Of a stretch of 64,000 bases of DNA, positions 36,725 through 44,935 are shown piece by piece. The notes beneath the pieces are model-generated. The model saw nothing but the letters and a program-made list of their open reading frames with translations, searched no databases and was not told the origin of the DNA. The position numbers and the translations under genes are program-made. The stretch spans positions 110,001 to 174,000 of the forward strand of contig DASVQP010000076.1 in NCBI GenBank assembly GCA_036389135.1. The letters are read 5' to 3'. Numbering within the stretch: position 1 is the stretch's first letter; each line of letters begins with the position of its first letter. Origin of the DNA: Longimicrobium sp. (GTDB taxonomy: Bacteria > Gemmatimonadota > Gemmatimonadetes > Longimicrobiales > Longimicrobiaceae).

Positions 36725-38287
36725 TCAGCGCGCGAAGTCTACGGCCTTGGTCTCGCGCACGACGACGACCTTGATCTGGCCGGGATACTGGAGCTCCGCC
36801 TCGATGCGCCGCGCCGTCTCCTCGCTCAGCCGCGACATCTCCTCGTCGGTCACCTGCTCCGGGATGACCATGATGCGCAGCTCGCGACCCGCCTGGATCG
36901 CGAAGCACCGCTCCACGCCCGGGAAGGAGAGCGCGATCTCCTCCAGCTTCTCGAGGCGCTTCACGTACGTCTCGAACATCTCGCGGCGGGCGCCGGGGCG
37001 CGAGCCGCTGATGGCGTCGCCGGCCGTCACCAGGAACGACTCGGGAAAGAGGTGCGGCTCCTCGTCGTGGTGCGCCTTGATGGCGTTCAGCACCTGCGGG
37101 GGCTCGTTGTACTTCTTGGCCAGGTTCCAGCCCAGCTCCACGTGCGTCCCCTCGTGCTCGTGGGTCATCCCCTTCCCCACGTCGTGCAGAAGGCCCATGC
37201 GCTTGGCGAGCGTGGCGTCGAAGCCCATCTCGGCCGCCATGTTGCCGGCCAGGATCGCCACCTCCTTGCTGTGCAGAAGCTGGTTCTGCCCGTACGAGGT
37301 GCGGAACTTCAGGCGTCCCAGCACCTTGACCACCTCGGGGTGCACGCCGTGGATCCCCAGCTCGTACAGGATCTCCTCGGCGGCCTCGCGCATCCCGTTC
37401 TCCACCTCCTTGCGCGACTTCGCCACCACGTCGTCGATGCGCCCGGGGTGGATGCGTCCATCGGAGACCAGCTTCTCCAGCGCCAGCCGCGCCGTCTCGC
37501 GGCGGATGGGGTCGAAGCCGGAAAGCACCACGGCCTCGGGGGTGTCGTCGATGATGACGTCGATCCCCGTGGCCTGCTCGAACGCGCGGATGTTGCGCCC
37601 CTCGCGCCCGATGATCCGCCCCTTCATCTCGTCCGAGGGCAGCGCGACGACGGAGACGGTGGTCTCGGCCGTGTGATCCGCCGCGATGCGCTGGATGGCG
37701 AGGGAGATGATCTCCTTCGCCTCGCGCTCCGCGTTGCGCCGGGCCTCTTCCTTGATCTCGCGGATGCGGTGCGTGGCGGCGGCCTTGGCCCCCTCCTCCA
37801 TCTCGTGCATCAGCTGGCGGCGCGCCTCGTCCGCCGTGAGCCCGGCGAGCGACTCCAGGCGGTGCTGCACCTCGCCGGCGCGCCCCTGCAGCTCCTTTTC
37901 CTGCTCCTCCAGCCGCTTCTCGCGCCGCACCACGGCCTCGGCGCGCTGCTCCTGCGCCTGCCCCTTCTCGTCCAGGAGGTGGAACTTGCGGTCGAGCGCT
38001 TCCTCGCGCTCCTGGAGGCGGCGCTCCACCCGCTCCACGTCGTCGCGGCGGCGGGCCTCCTCGCGCTCCCACTCCTCGCGGGCGCGGATCGCCTCCTCGC
38101 GCCCCTTCAGCACCTCGGCCTTGCGCAGCGTCTCGGCGTCGAGCACGGCGGCGCCCCGAATGCGCTCCGCCTCGTCCTCGGCGGTGGCGCGGCTCGCGCG
38201 GAGGCGGCTTTCGAGAACGTTCTTCCCCACGAAGAAGCCGGCGGCCGCTCCCACGAGGAGGGCCACGGCGATCAGCAGGATTTCCAT
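36725..38287 (-). CDS. rny: Ribonuclease Y
   Basis: Membrane-anchored endoribonuclease that starts mRNA decay. It has 520 residues, the standard length. A single N-terminal membrane helix (EILLIAVALLVGAAAGFFV) is followed by a long charged coiled coil (about 30-200), a KH domain (VSVVALPSDEMKGRIIGREG) and an HD domain with catalytic HD in GLLHDVGKGMTHEHEG. A terminator-like hairpin follows. A structured RNA candidate ends about 45 bp upstream. Confidence 0.97.
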   Translation of the reverse strand: MEILLIAVALLVGAAAGFFVGKNVLESRLRASRATAEDEAERIRGAAVLDAETLRKAEVLKGREEAIRAREEWEREEARRRDDVERVERRLQEREEALDRKFHLLDEKGQAQEQRAEAVVRREKRLEEQEKELQGRAGEVQHRLESLAGLTADEARRQLMHEMEEGAKAAATHRIREIKEEARRNAEREAKEIISLAIQRIAADHTAETTVSVVALPSDEMKGRIIGREGRNIRAFEQATGIDVIIDDTPEAVVLSGFDPIRRETARLALEKLVSDGRIHPGRIDDVVAKSRKEVENGMREAAEEILYELGIHGVHPEVVKVLGRLKFRTSYGQNQLLHSKEVAILAGNMAAEMGFDATLAKRMGLLHDVGKGMTHEHEGTHVELGWNLAKKYNEPPQVLNAIKAHHDEEPHLFPESFLVTAGDAISGSRPGARREMFETYVKRLEKLEEIALSFPGVERCFAIQAGRELRIMVIPEQVTDEEMSRLSEETARRIEAELQYPGQIKVVVVRETKAVDFAR

Positions 38288-38330
38288 TGTGATTTTATTC
38301 CAGGGCGGGCCGGGGCCCGCGGCTTGTCAC

Positions 38331-38371
38331 AAAAAAGTACGGCGGCAGACTCGTTACCGACCCGCCACCGT
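38331..38371 (-). terminator. Intrinsic terminator upstream of rny
   Basis: On the minus strand ACGGTGGC pairs with GCCGCCGT (8 bp, one G-U) around a 17-nt loop, and TTTTTT follows two bases later (38331-38336). It ends either the zapA operon or a separate small RNA. Confidence 0.75.
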
Positions 38372-38475
38372 CCCGTACGCGCATTCCCCAGCGCGGCGGC
38401 GGGGAAGCCGCATTCTCAACTTAGGTGCGCGCCAGCTTCCACCGCAACCCTGTCGTGGAAACGGATGAGTGCCGC
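38332..38475 (-). ncRNA. Candidate structured RNA after zapA, possibly 6S-like
   Basis: The 144-bp segment between the zapA stop and a T6 terminator has dense potential pairing. GCGGCA-CTC at its 5' end can pair with GAG-tc-TGCCGC near its 3' end, an alternative to the terminator. Inside are a TTCCAC/GTGGAA hairpin, a CGCGCA/TGCGCG stem and an apical TTCCCC/GGGGAA hairpin. A long closed rod with a large internal bubble, placed after zapA, recalls 6S RNA (ssrS), which is linked to zapA in Proteobacteria. I cannot confirm a sequence match. It may instead be only the zapA 3' UTR. Confidence 0.35.
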
Positions 38476-38820
38476 TCAACCCCTTCGTGGGGTGCCGCGG
38501 GGGCGCTTCGCCGCGTCGTCCTCGCCTGCTTCTTCCAGGATGGCGGCGAGGTCGGCGGTGCGCTGGGCGATCTCTTCGCGGAGTCGGCGCAGCTCCTCGC
38601 GGGCGTGGAAGAGCTCGTCTGTGATGGAGAGCGCGGCGAGGGTGGCGGCGCGAAAGGGCTCCAGCGTCTGGTAGCCGGGGAGGCCGCGCAGGGTGCTGTC
38701 CACGTGGGCGGCGATCGCGCGCGTGTCCTCCGGCGGCAGCTCGGAACGCAGGACGTGCTTCTCCCCCGCGATCTCCACCGTGACGGAGTGGCGCGTGAGG
38801 GGGCGGCGCGTGCTTTTCAT
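38476..38820 (-). CDS. zapA: Cell division protein ZapA
   Basis: FtsZ-ring-associated protein. It has 114 residues from ATG 38820. The N-terminal ZapA head reads VTVEIAGEKHVLRSE, followed by a helix pair with ALSITDELFHAREELRRL and a short acidic tail. It overlaps the coiled-coil gene upstream as ATGA. It ends the pheT-coiled-coil-zapA set. Confidence 0.88.
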   Translation of the reverse strand: MKSTRRPLTRHSVTVEIAGEKHVLRSELPPEDTRAIAAHVDSTLRGLPGYQTLEPFRAATLAALSITDELFHAREELRRLREEIAQRTADLAAILEEAGEDDAAKRPRGTPRRG

Positions 38821-39119
38821 CGGCGTGCCTCCAGCATGGCGAGGCGGGCCAGCAGCGCCTGGATGCGCTGGCGGGCCTCGTCGGTGCGGCTGCTGAGGAG
38901 GGCGTTCTCGGCGCGCAGCCGGCGCAGCTCGCCGCCCGCGTCGTCGGGGGTGGCGGCGCCCACCGCTTCCAGCTCGCGGCGCAGGCGGTCGACCTCGGCC
39001 TCCGCCTCGCGGGCGCGGCTGCGCCAGTCGGCGACGGCGGATGCGGCGGAACGCGCGGCGAGCTCCAGCCGTTCCCAGCCGGCGGCGGGCCCTGCGGATT
39101 CAGCGGCGTCGGATACCAT
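38817..39119 (-). CDS. ZapB-like coiled-coil protein, unknown
   Basis: ATG 39119 (MVSDAAESAGP) gives 100 residues, nearly all predicted coiled coil from about residue 20 (Arg/Glu/Leu/Ala rich, ending LLARLAMLEARR). The start overlaps the pheT 3' end by 20 bp and the stop overlaps zapA (ATGA). Being coupled to zapA, it may be a ZapB-type or other division-ring partner. This is inferred from position and shape; no sequence signature proves it. Confidence 0.65.
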   Translation of the reverse strand: MVSDAAESAGPAAGWERLELAARSAASAVADWRSRAREAEAEVDRLRRELEAVGAATPDDAGGELRRLRAENALLSSRTDEARQRIQALLARLAMLEARR

Positions 39120-41451
39120 GGCGCTCCTCCAGGGCACGCAGCACCCGCTCCACCTCGGCATCCACCTCGGCGTCGGTCAGCGTGCGGTCGGTGGCGCGGA
39201 AGCGGAGGCGCCAGGCCACGCTGCGCGTCCCCTCCGGAAGTCCCTTTCCTTCGTACAGGTCGAACGGCGCGAGCCCCTCCAGCAGCGCGGACGCGGCCTC
39301 CACGATCGTCGCGCCCACCTGCTCGGCGGAAACGGCGTGCGGCACCAGGAGCGCCAGGTCGCGCTCGGAGGCCGGCTGCGTGGGGAGGGGCGCGTAGCGG
39401 ATGCCGCGCCGGTCCATCGCCGCGGCGGGAAGGCGCAGCTCCAGCGTCCAGACGGGCGCGGCCCACGCGGGCGCATCCACCCCCTCGCCCGCCCCGCCTC
39501 CGCCCAGGCTCCCGTCCGGCCCCACGACGGTGAAGCCGGCGCCCAGCACGTCCACGCGCGCGTCCGGGTACTCGCGCGCGAGCTCCTCCAGCATCCCCTT
39601 GAGGTCCCACACCTCGTAGGCGCCGGCCTCGCCCGTCCAGTGCCGCGGGGCACGCGCGCCGCTGAACGCCGCCGCCACGCGCCGCTCCTCGTGCGGCATC
39701 CCGCCCGCCGGCCCGGCGCTGAAGGCGGTGCCGATCTCGAAGAGACGCACGTCGCGCACGCCGTGCGCGAAGTTGTGCTCCACGCGGCGCAGCAGGCCGG
39801 GGACGAGTGAGGTACGCAGAAAGCCTTCCTCCGCCGAGAGCGGGTTGAGCACCCGCACCTCGCCCGCGCTCTCCGGCACGAAGCCGGTGGTGCGCGCCTC
39901 CAGGAAGCCCCACCCCACGAAGCGCTCCGCGATCCGCCGCTCCACCTCCACGACCGGCGCCTCGGGGACGCTGCTGGGCCGGAACGGCGCCAGCTCGTCG
40001 GGGAAGGAATCGTAGCCGCGCCGCCTCGCGATCTCCTCGATCAGGTCGATCTCCTCCTCCACGTCGCCGCGGAAGCCGGGGACGACGACGCGCATCGGCG
40101 AGGCGTCTGCGTCCACCTCGAAGCCGATCTCCGCCAGCAGCGTCCCGATCTCCGCGGGCGCGACTTCGGCGCCAAGGACGCGCTTCACCCGCTCCGGACG
40201 CAGCGCAACGACGCGCCGCTCCCAAGGACGCGGGTTGAGGTCGATCGCCCTCCTGGCCCACCCACCCGCCACCGCTACGATCAGATCCACCACGCGCTCC
40301 AGCGCTCGCGCCTGCCCCTCGGGATCAACGCCGCGCTCGAAGCGGTACGACGCATCGGTGGAGAGCACGAGGTGGCTGCGGGTGCGGCGGACCGTCTTCG
40401 GCTCGAAGAGGGCGCACTCCAGGAAGATGTCCGTCGTCCCTTCATCCACCTCGCTGTTCGCGCCGCCCATCACCCCCGCGATGGCGACCGCGCCCTCCGC
40501 GTCCGCGATCACCAGGTCGCTGGCGACGAGCGTGCGATCCATCCCGTCCAGTGTGGCGATCGTCTCGCCGTCGCGCGCGCGGCGGATGCGGATCTCGTCG
40601 CCACGCAGCTTCGCCAGGTCGAAGGCGTGCAGCGGCTGGCCCAGCTCGAGTAGGACGTAGTTGGTGGCGTCGACGATGTTGTTGATCGGGCGCAGCCCCA
40701 CCGCGCGCAGCCGCGTCGCCAGCCACTCCGGCGACGGCCCCACGCGCACGCCACGCACGATCGTGCCCATGTAACGTGGGCACCCCGCCTCGTCCTCAAT
40801 TCGTACCAACACGTCGGCCACCTTGCCGTGCGAGCCGCCGGATCGGATCTCCAGCCGCACGTCCGAGGCATTCGGGAAGGCAGGAAGCTCCACCCCCGCC
40901 ACTCCTCCCGGAGCCAGCTCGCGCGCCACGCCCACGTGCGACAGCAGCTCGCCGCGGTTGGGCGTGACGTCGATCAGGAGGCGGTAATCGTCCAGCCCCA
41001 GCGCGTCCACGAAGCGGGTGCCGGGCGTGTACTCGCCGTTCAGCGTCATCAGCCCGGAGTGGTCGCGCCCCAGCCCCAGCTCGCGCGCGGAGCAGAGCAT
41101 GCCCTCGGAGACCTCGCCGCGCAGCTTGGCCTTGCCGATCGCCATCCCGCCGGGCAGCGTCGCCCCGACCGGCGCGAACGGGTAGAAGCGGCCCGCCTCC
41201 ACGTTCGGCGCGCCGCACACCACCTGCACCGTCTCGCCGCCGGCGTTGACGCGCGTGACGCGCAGCCGGTCCGCGTTGGGGTGCTGCCACACCTCCTCCA
41301 CGCGCGCGACCACCACGTCGCCGATCCCCGCGCCGAGGTGCGTGAGCTCGTCCACCGGCGCGCCGAGGAGGGCGAGGCGGTGGGCGATCTCCTCCGCGGT
41401 GCCCCGGAGGCCGGGCGCGAGGGACTTGAGCCAGAGGTACGAGACGTTCAT
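39100..41451 (-). CDS. pheT: Phenylalanyl-tRNA synthetase beta subunit
   Basis: Beta chain of the (alpha-beta)2 enzyme charging tRNA-Phe. It has 783 residues, the normal long bacterial form. An N-terminal tRNA-binding OB-fold (about 40-150; ARVEEVWQHPNADRLRV), B3/B4 editing region, B5 domains, a catalytic-like core and a C-terminal anticodon-binding FDX-ACB domain are in order. Instead of following pheS directly, it is separated from it by about 610 bp carrying a SUKH gene between repeat arms. It overlaps the coiled-coil gene downstream. Confidence 0.97.
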   Translation of the reverse strand: MNVSYLWLKSLAPGLRGTAEEIAHRLALLGAPVDELTHLGAGIGDVVVARVEEVWQHPNADRLRVTRVNAGGETVQVVCGAPNVEAGRFYPFAPVGATLPGGMAIGKAKLRGEVSEGMLCSARELGLGRDHSGLMTLNGEYTPGTRFVDALGLDDYRLLIDVTPNRGELLSHVGVARELAPGGVAGVELPAFPNASDVRLEIRSGGSHGKVADVLVRIEDEAGCPRYMGTIVRGVRVGPSPEWLATRLRAVGLRPINNIVDATNYVLLELGQPLHAFDLAKLRGDEIRIRRARDGETIATLDGMDRTLVASDLVIADAEGAVAIAGVMGGANSEVDEGTTDIFLECALFEPKTVRRTRSHLVLSTDASYRFERGVDPEGQARALERVVDLIVAVAGGWARRAIDLNPRPWERRVVALRPERVKRVLGAEVAPAEIGTLLAEIGFEVDADASPMRVVVPGFRGDVEEEIDLIEEIARRRGYDSFPDELAPFRPSSVPEAPVVEVERRIAERFVGWGFLEARTTGFVPESAGEVRVLNPLSAEEGFLRTSLVPGLLRRVEHNFAHGVRDVRLFEIGTAFSAGPAGGMPHEERRVAAAFSGARAPRHWTGEAGAYEVWDLKGMLEELAREYPDARVDVLGAGFTVVGPDGSLGGGGAGEGVDAPAWAAPVWTLELRLPAAAMDRRGIRYAPLPTQPASERDLALLVPHAVSAEQVGATIVEAASALLEGLAPFDLYEGKGLPEGTRSVAWRLRFRATDRTLTDAEVDAEVERVLRALEERHGIRRR

Positions 41452-41460
41452 GGAAACGGC

Positions 41461-41494
41461 AGGGAATGGGGATGAGGGATGGGGGATGGGGGAC
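41461..41494. repeat. GGATGAGG-type arm, pheT side of SUKH cassette
   Basis: Reads AGGGAATGGGGATGAGGGAT followed by more GGGGGAT words. It is the reverse complement in type of 42024-42056. The two arms bracket the SUKH gene. Confidence 0.85.
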
Positions 41495-41537
41495 AGCAGC
41501 TGCGCTCCCGGATCGTCCGTCCCTATCCGCGTGACAT

Positions 41538-42017
41538 CTACGAATCAGGCGAGATCACAAGCGGATCGCGCCGCAGATACAGCTCTACGAACTCTTCGAA
41601 CGAGCCGGCGATCGGCCGCAGCTCCGCTGATCCGAAGCTCACCGCCACCGGCGCCGCCTCCTCCGCATCGGCGGACAGCCGGACGACGTATGCCCAGGTC
41701 CACATCGCGTAGTCGCCGATCACGAACCACCGCTCCGCGCCGGGCGCGGGCACCCACGCCTGCGCTAGCGTACTCACCTCGTCGAGTGGCCAGAAGCGGA
41801 TCAGGTCCTGGTCGAGAGCGGGACTATCCCCATCCACCGCGATCCCGCCGACGTAACGGAAATAGTGTCGCAGCCCCGCCGGAAGCCTCACTCCATGCCG
41901 CTTCTCGAACCCGCGCACCTCATCCTCCCCCGCCCCACCGGCGCTCCTGATCTCCTGCTCCTCCCACCGCTCCACGAGCCGAACGAGAAACGCGGAACGG
42001 CGATCTAGCGGCTTCAT
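41538..42017 (-). CDS. SMI1/KNR4 (SUKH) family protein inserted in pheST
   Basis: ATG 42017 (MKPLDRRSAFLVRLVERW) gives 159 residues. The SUKH fold is suggested by FEKRHGVRLPAGLRHYFRYV near residue 45, then LIRFWPLDEV, the core strand-rich FVIGDYAMWTWAYVVRLS and the final SFEEFVELYL helix. Bacterial SUKH proteins are often immunity proteins against secreted nuclease or deaminase toxins. No toxin is adjacent. The gene lies between pheS and pheT, flanked on both sides by inverted GGATGAGG arms, which suggests it arrived as a unit. Confidence 0.75.
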   Translation of the reverse strand: MKPLDRRSAFLVRLVERWEEQEIRSAGGAGEDEVRGFEKRHGVRLPAGLRHYFRYVGGIAVDGDSPALDQDLIRFWPLDEVSTLAQAWVPAPGAERWFVIGDYAMWTWAYVVRLSADAEEAAPVAVSFGSAELRPIAGSFEEFVELYLRRDPLVISPDS

Positions 42018-42023
42018 CGGGTC

Positions 42024-42056
42024 CCCCCATTCCTCATCCCCCATCCCTCATCCCTG
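42024..42056. repeat. GGATGAGG-type arm, pheS side of SUKH cassette
   Basis: Reads CCCCCATTCCTCATCCCCCA then TCCCTCATCCCTG, the inverse of 41461-41494. It abuts the pheS stop at 42060. Confidence 0.85.
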
Positions 42057-42059
42057 CAG

Positions 42060-43088
42060 TCAAGCGAACTGCCCCAGGAACCTCACGTCCCCCTCGTACA
42101 GCAGCCGGATGTCCGTGATGCCGTAGCGCAGCATCGCGATGCGTCCCGGCCCCATCCCGAAGGCATAGCCGGTGTAGAGCTCGGGATCGATCCCGGCGTG
42201 CTTGAAGACGTTGGGATGCACCATCCCGGCGCCCATGATCTCCATCCACCCCGTCCCCTTGCACGCGGAGCAGCCGGAGCCGCCGCAGATCATGCACGAC
42301 ACGTCCACCTCCGCCGAGGGCTCGGTAAAGGGGAAGTACGAGGGGCGGAAGCGCGTCTTTGCGTCCGGGCCGAAGAAGCGGCGCACGAACAGGGCGAGCG
42401 TCGCCTTGAAGTCGGCGAATGTGACGCCCTCGTCCACGGCCAGCCCCTCGATCTGCTCGAAGGCGGGCGCGTGGCTCGCGTCGAATGGGTCGCGGCGGTA
42501 CACGGTGCCCGGGATCACCACGCGGATCGGCGGCGCGTGCGCCTCCATGATGCGCGCCTGCATCGGAGAGGTGTGGGTGCGCAGCAGCGTCCCCTCGCCC
42601 AGGTAAAAGGTGTCGTGCATGTCCGCCGCGGGGTGGTCGAGCGGGAAGTTGAGCTTGGCGAAGTTGTACTCCACCGTCTCCACCTCCGGCCCCGCCACGC
42701 GGCTGAACCCCAGGTCGCGAAAGATCTCGCAGATCTCGTCCACCACCTGGCGCACGGGATGGATCCCGCCCCGCCACGGAGCGCGCCCGGGCAGCGTCAG
42801 GTCCTCGCGCGGCCCCGCGTCCGCGGCGGCGGCCTGGGCGGCGGTCCGCGCGTCGAAGAGCGCGTTGAGCGCATCGCGCACGCGGTTCCCCTCCGCCCCC
42901 ACCACGGGCCGCTCCTCGGGCGACAGCTCGCCCAGGCGGCGCAGTATCCCCGTGAGCCGCCCCTTCCGGCCGAGCAGGTCGATCCGCACCGCCTCCAGCG
43001 CCTCGGCCCCGCCCGCCGAGGCGATCGCCGCCCCGCCTTCCGCCTCCAGCGCGCGCAGCTGCGCGATCAGCTCTTCCGTGATGCTCAT
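42060..43088 (-). CDS. pheS: Phenylalanyl-tRNA synthetase alpha subunit
   Basis: Catalytic alpha chain of PheRS. It has 342 residues. An N-terminal coiled-coil (MSITEELIAQLRALEAEG) precedes the class-II core, with the LPGRAPWRGGIHPVRQVVDE entry, motif-2 region YRRDPFDASHAPAFEQIEGL, and motif-3 area GMGPGRIAMLRYGI. A CxxC-type pair appears in MICGGSGCSACKGTGW, seen in some bacterial PheS. It has its own start 42 bp after a small membrane gene; pheT follows only after the SUKH cassette. Confidence 0.97.
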   Translation of the reverse strand: MSITEELIAQLRALEAEGGAAIASAGGAEALEAVRIDLLGRKGRLTGILRRLGELSPEERPVVGAEGNRVRDALNALFDARTAAQAAAADAGPREDLTLPGRAPWRGGIHPVRQVVDEICEIFRDLGFSRVAGPEVETVEYNFAKLNFPLDHPAADMHDTFYLGEGTLLRTHTSPMQARIMEAHAPPIRVVIPGTVYRRDPFDASHAPAFEQIEGLAVDEGVTFADFKATLALFVRRFFGPDAKTRFRPSYFPFTEPSAEVDVSCMICGGSGCSACKGTGWMEIMGAGMVHPNVFKHAGIDPELYTGYAFGMGPGRIAMLRYGITDIRLLYEGDVRFLGQFA

Positions 43089-43130
43089 CTTACGTATTCC
43101 GCCTGGACGGCAACGGGGCCGCTGCGAAGG

Positions 43131-43289
43131 TCATTGCCCGATGATCGTGTACCCGCCCGCCTCGCGCACCCAGTCGAGCAGAGGCGTGGAAAGCAGGTAC
43201 ACGATGACGCAAAGCACGATCGTGCACACGATTTCGAGCGCCCGAAGTCTGGGCCGCTCGCGAACGATGGTGAGCCGGCGTCGGTTCAT
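43131..43289 (-). CDS. Small single-helix membrane protein, unknown
   Basis: ATG 43289 (MNRRRLTIVRERPRLR) gives 52 residues: a basic N-terminus, then one hydrophobic helix (ALEIVCTIVLCVIVYLLSTP) and a short tail ending GGYTIIGQ. No family is recognised. It lies between the rplT terminator and pheS. The basic-then-hydrophobic design is typical of small inner-membrane proteins, but coding is not proven. Confidence 0.5.
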   Translation of the reverse strand: MNRRRLTIVRERPRLRALEIVCTIVLCVIVYLLSTPLLDWVREAGGYTIIGQ

Positions 43290-43364
43290 CGCGCCCTCCG
43301 GGTTGATCGTGCTCCGCCGCCACAATCTGAGAGCCGCCACCGCATTTAGCTACCCCGCAAAACA

Positions 43365-43398
43365 CGAGCGGCGCCGTGGAGGTCCACGGCGCCGCTCG
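43365..43398 (-). terminator. Terminator of the infC-rpmI-rplT operon
   Basis: Perfect 15-bp stem CGAGCGGCGCCGTGG / CCACGGCGCCGCTCG with a 4-nt loop, followed on the minus strand by TGTTTTGC. It lies 22 bp past the rplT stop. Confidence 0.88.
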
Positions 43399-43420
43399 GG
43401 AACGTCGAAACAGGACCAGC

Positions 43421-43777
43421 TCAGCCCTGGTTCGCCGTGGCGGCGCTGGCGAGCTGCTCAAAGGCCTGCGGCTCGCGGATGGCGAGGTCCGCGAGCACCT
43501 TGCGGTCGATCTCGATGCCGGCGCGCTTGAGGCCGTTCATGAAGCGCGAGTACGACAGCCCGTTCATGCGGGCGGCGGCGTTGATGCGGATGATCCACAG
43601 GCGGCGGAACTCGCGCTTGCGGTTCTTGCGGTCCCGGTACGCATAGCGGCGGGCCCGCTCCACGGCTTCCTTCGCCGTCTTGTACAGGTTCTTGCGGCGG
43701 CCGAAGTAGCCCTTGGCGTCCGCCAGGATCTGCCGCTTCCGCCGCAGGCGGGCGACGTTGTTCTTTACGCGAGGCAT
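43421..43777 (-). CDS. rplT: Ribosomal protein L20 (bL20)
   Basis: Large-subunit assembly protein. It has 118 residues, standard length, starting [18 protein letters not shown], with the typical [20 protein letters not shown] and [18 protein letters not shown] segments. In Bacillus and E. coli, L20 also represses its own operon. A candidate attenuator lies before infC here. It is last of the three-gene operon and is followed by a strong terminator. Confidence 0.98.
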   Translation of the reverse strand: MPRVKNNVARLRRKRQILADAKGYFGRRKNLYKTAKEAVERARRYAYRDRKNRKREFRRLWIIRINAAARMNGLSYSRFMNGLKRAGIEIDRKVLADLAIREPQAFEQLASAATANQG

Positions 43778-43815
43778 GAGTCCAAACCCTCTCTATTCGG
43801 TTGCGAAAGCGCGCG

Positions 43816-44010
43816 TCAGGCCAGGAGGAGGCGCTTCACGCGCTTCTCGTCCGGCTTGGCGAGCATGGTGGTGCCGCGCAGGTTCCGCTTCCGCTTCGGC
43901 GACTTCTTGGTCAGGATGTGGCTGTGCATGGCGCTCCCACGCTTCACGCGGCCCTTGGCCGTCACCTTGAAGCGCTTCGCCGCACCCCGGTGGGTCTTCA
44001 TCTTCGGCAT
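43816..44010 (-). CDS. rpmI: Ribosomal protein L35 (bL35)
   Basis: Small basic ribosomal protein of the large subunit. ATG 44010 ([17 protein letters not shown]) gives 64 residues, the normal size; [20 protein letters not shown] is diagnostic. It lies 13 bp after infC and 38 bp before rplT. Confidence 0.98.
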   Translation of the reverse strand: MPKMKTHRGAAKRFKVTAKGRVKRGSAMHSHILTKKSPKRKRNLRGTTMLAKPDEKRVKRLLLA

Positions 44011-44023
44011 CGGATGACTTCCT

Positions 44024-44692
44024 TTATTTCGACTCGGCCGCGGGCGGCGCGGGTCGTTCGGGAGCCCGCGGCGCAACCGGCGCGGGCCGTTGAGATGCAC
44101 CCGCTGCCGCGGGTGCGGGGCGATCGTCCCCTCCCGGGTTCGCGGGGGCGGGCCGATCGGAACCTCCAGACGGGCTGGAGGGAGGCTTCAGCGGCGCGAT
44201 CATCATCACCATGCTGCGCCCTTCCATCATCGGGTGCGACTCTACCTTGCTGATGTCCTGGAGCGCCACCGACACGCGGTCCAGCACCTGGCGGCCGAAC
44301 TCGGGATGGGCCATCTGGCGCCCGCGGAACATCATGGTCAGCTTGACCTTGTTCCCCTCTTCGAGGAAGCGGCGGGCGTGGCGGAGCTTGAAGTCGTAGT
44401 CGTGGTCCTCGATCCCGGGACGCATCTTGACTTCTTTGATCTGTACGTGGTGCTGCTTCTTGCGCGCCTCGCGCTGCTGGCGCTGCTCCTCGTACTTGAA
44501 CTTGCCGTAGTCCATGATGCGGCAGACCGGCGGCCGGGCCAGCGGTGCGACTTCCACCAGGTCCAGCCCCTGCTCTTCCGCGATCTCCTGCGCCCGTTCG
44601 ATCGGCAGGATCCCGAGCTGCTCGCCTTCCGGGCTGATCACCCGGACGGGGCTGATACGGATCTGCCGATTCACCCGCACTTTCTCTTGGAT
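44024..44692 (-). CDS. infC: Translation initiation factor IF-3 with Pro/Ala-rich tail
   Basis: IF-3 controls start-codon choice and subunit dissociation. I see no ATG before the conserved [13 protein letters not shown]. An ATC codon at 44692, with GGAG upstream, fits the known use of rare AUU/AUC starts in infC, by which IF-3 limits its own synthesis. A GTG a few codons later is the alternative. The core ([20 protein letters not shown], then [12 protein letters not shown]) is normal. After about residue 175 comes a 45-residue tail with RPAPA-type repeats, absent from short homologues. Total length 222. Confidence 0.93.
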   Translation of the reverse strand: MQEKVRVNRQIRISPVRVISPEGEQLGILPIERAQEIAEEQGLDLVEVAPLARPPVCRIMDYGKFKYEEQRQQREARKKQHHVQIKEVKMRPGIEDHDYDFKLRHARRFLEEGNKVKLTMMFRGRQMAHPEFGRQVLDRVSVALQDISKVESHPMMEGRSMVMMIAPLKPPSSPSGGSDRPAPANPGGDDRPAPAAAGASQRPAPVAPRAPERPAPPAAESK

Positions 44693-44717
44693 GGCGCCGC
44701 TCTCCGAATTCGGGGGA

Positions 44718-44752
44718 AACAAAAAGACGGATCTGAAACGTTCAGATCCGTC
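44718..44752 (-). terminator. Candidate attenuator in the infC leader
   Basis: Perfect 12-bp stem GACGGATCTGAA / TTCAGATCCGTC with a 3-nt loop, followed on the minus strand by TTTTTGTTT. It lies between the promoter at 44899-44927 and the infC start at 44692. A strong intrinsic terminator inside a leader implies regulated read-through, as in the L20-controlled infC operon of Bacillus. Confidence 0.75.
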
Positions 44753-44898
44753 CACGCGCACACGCACTCCGTGCTCCGGTGGAGACGGACGGGGCGAGGC
44801 GCGATGCGCGGACCCGGCAGCATTCGCCCCCGCTGGGGAGACGAAGCCGAAAGGTGGAGGGCCTGCCGGCCCCCACTTGTACAGCATTGGAGCCAGGG

Positions 44899-44927
44899 AA
44901 TCTATCCCCGCGCTCCCCACCTGTCAA
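44899..44927 (-). promoter_or_regulatory. Promoter of the infC-rpmI-rplT operon
   Basis: Consensus TTGACA (44922-44927), a 17-bp spacer, TAGATT (44899-44904) on the minus strand. It predicts a leader of about 200 nt before infC. Confidence 0.75.
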
Positions 44928-44935
44928 CCGGCGGG

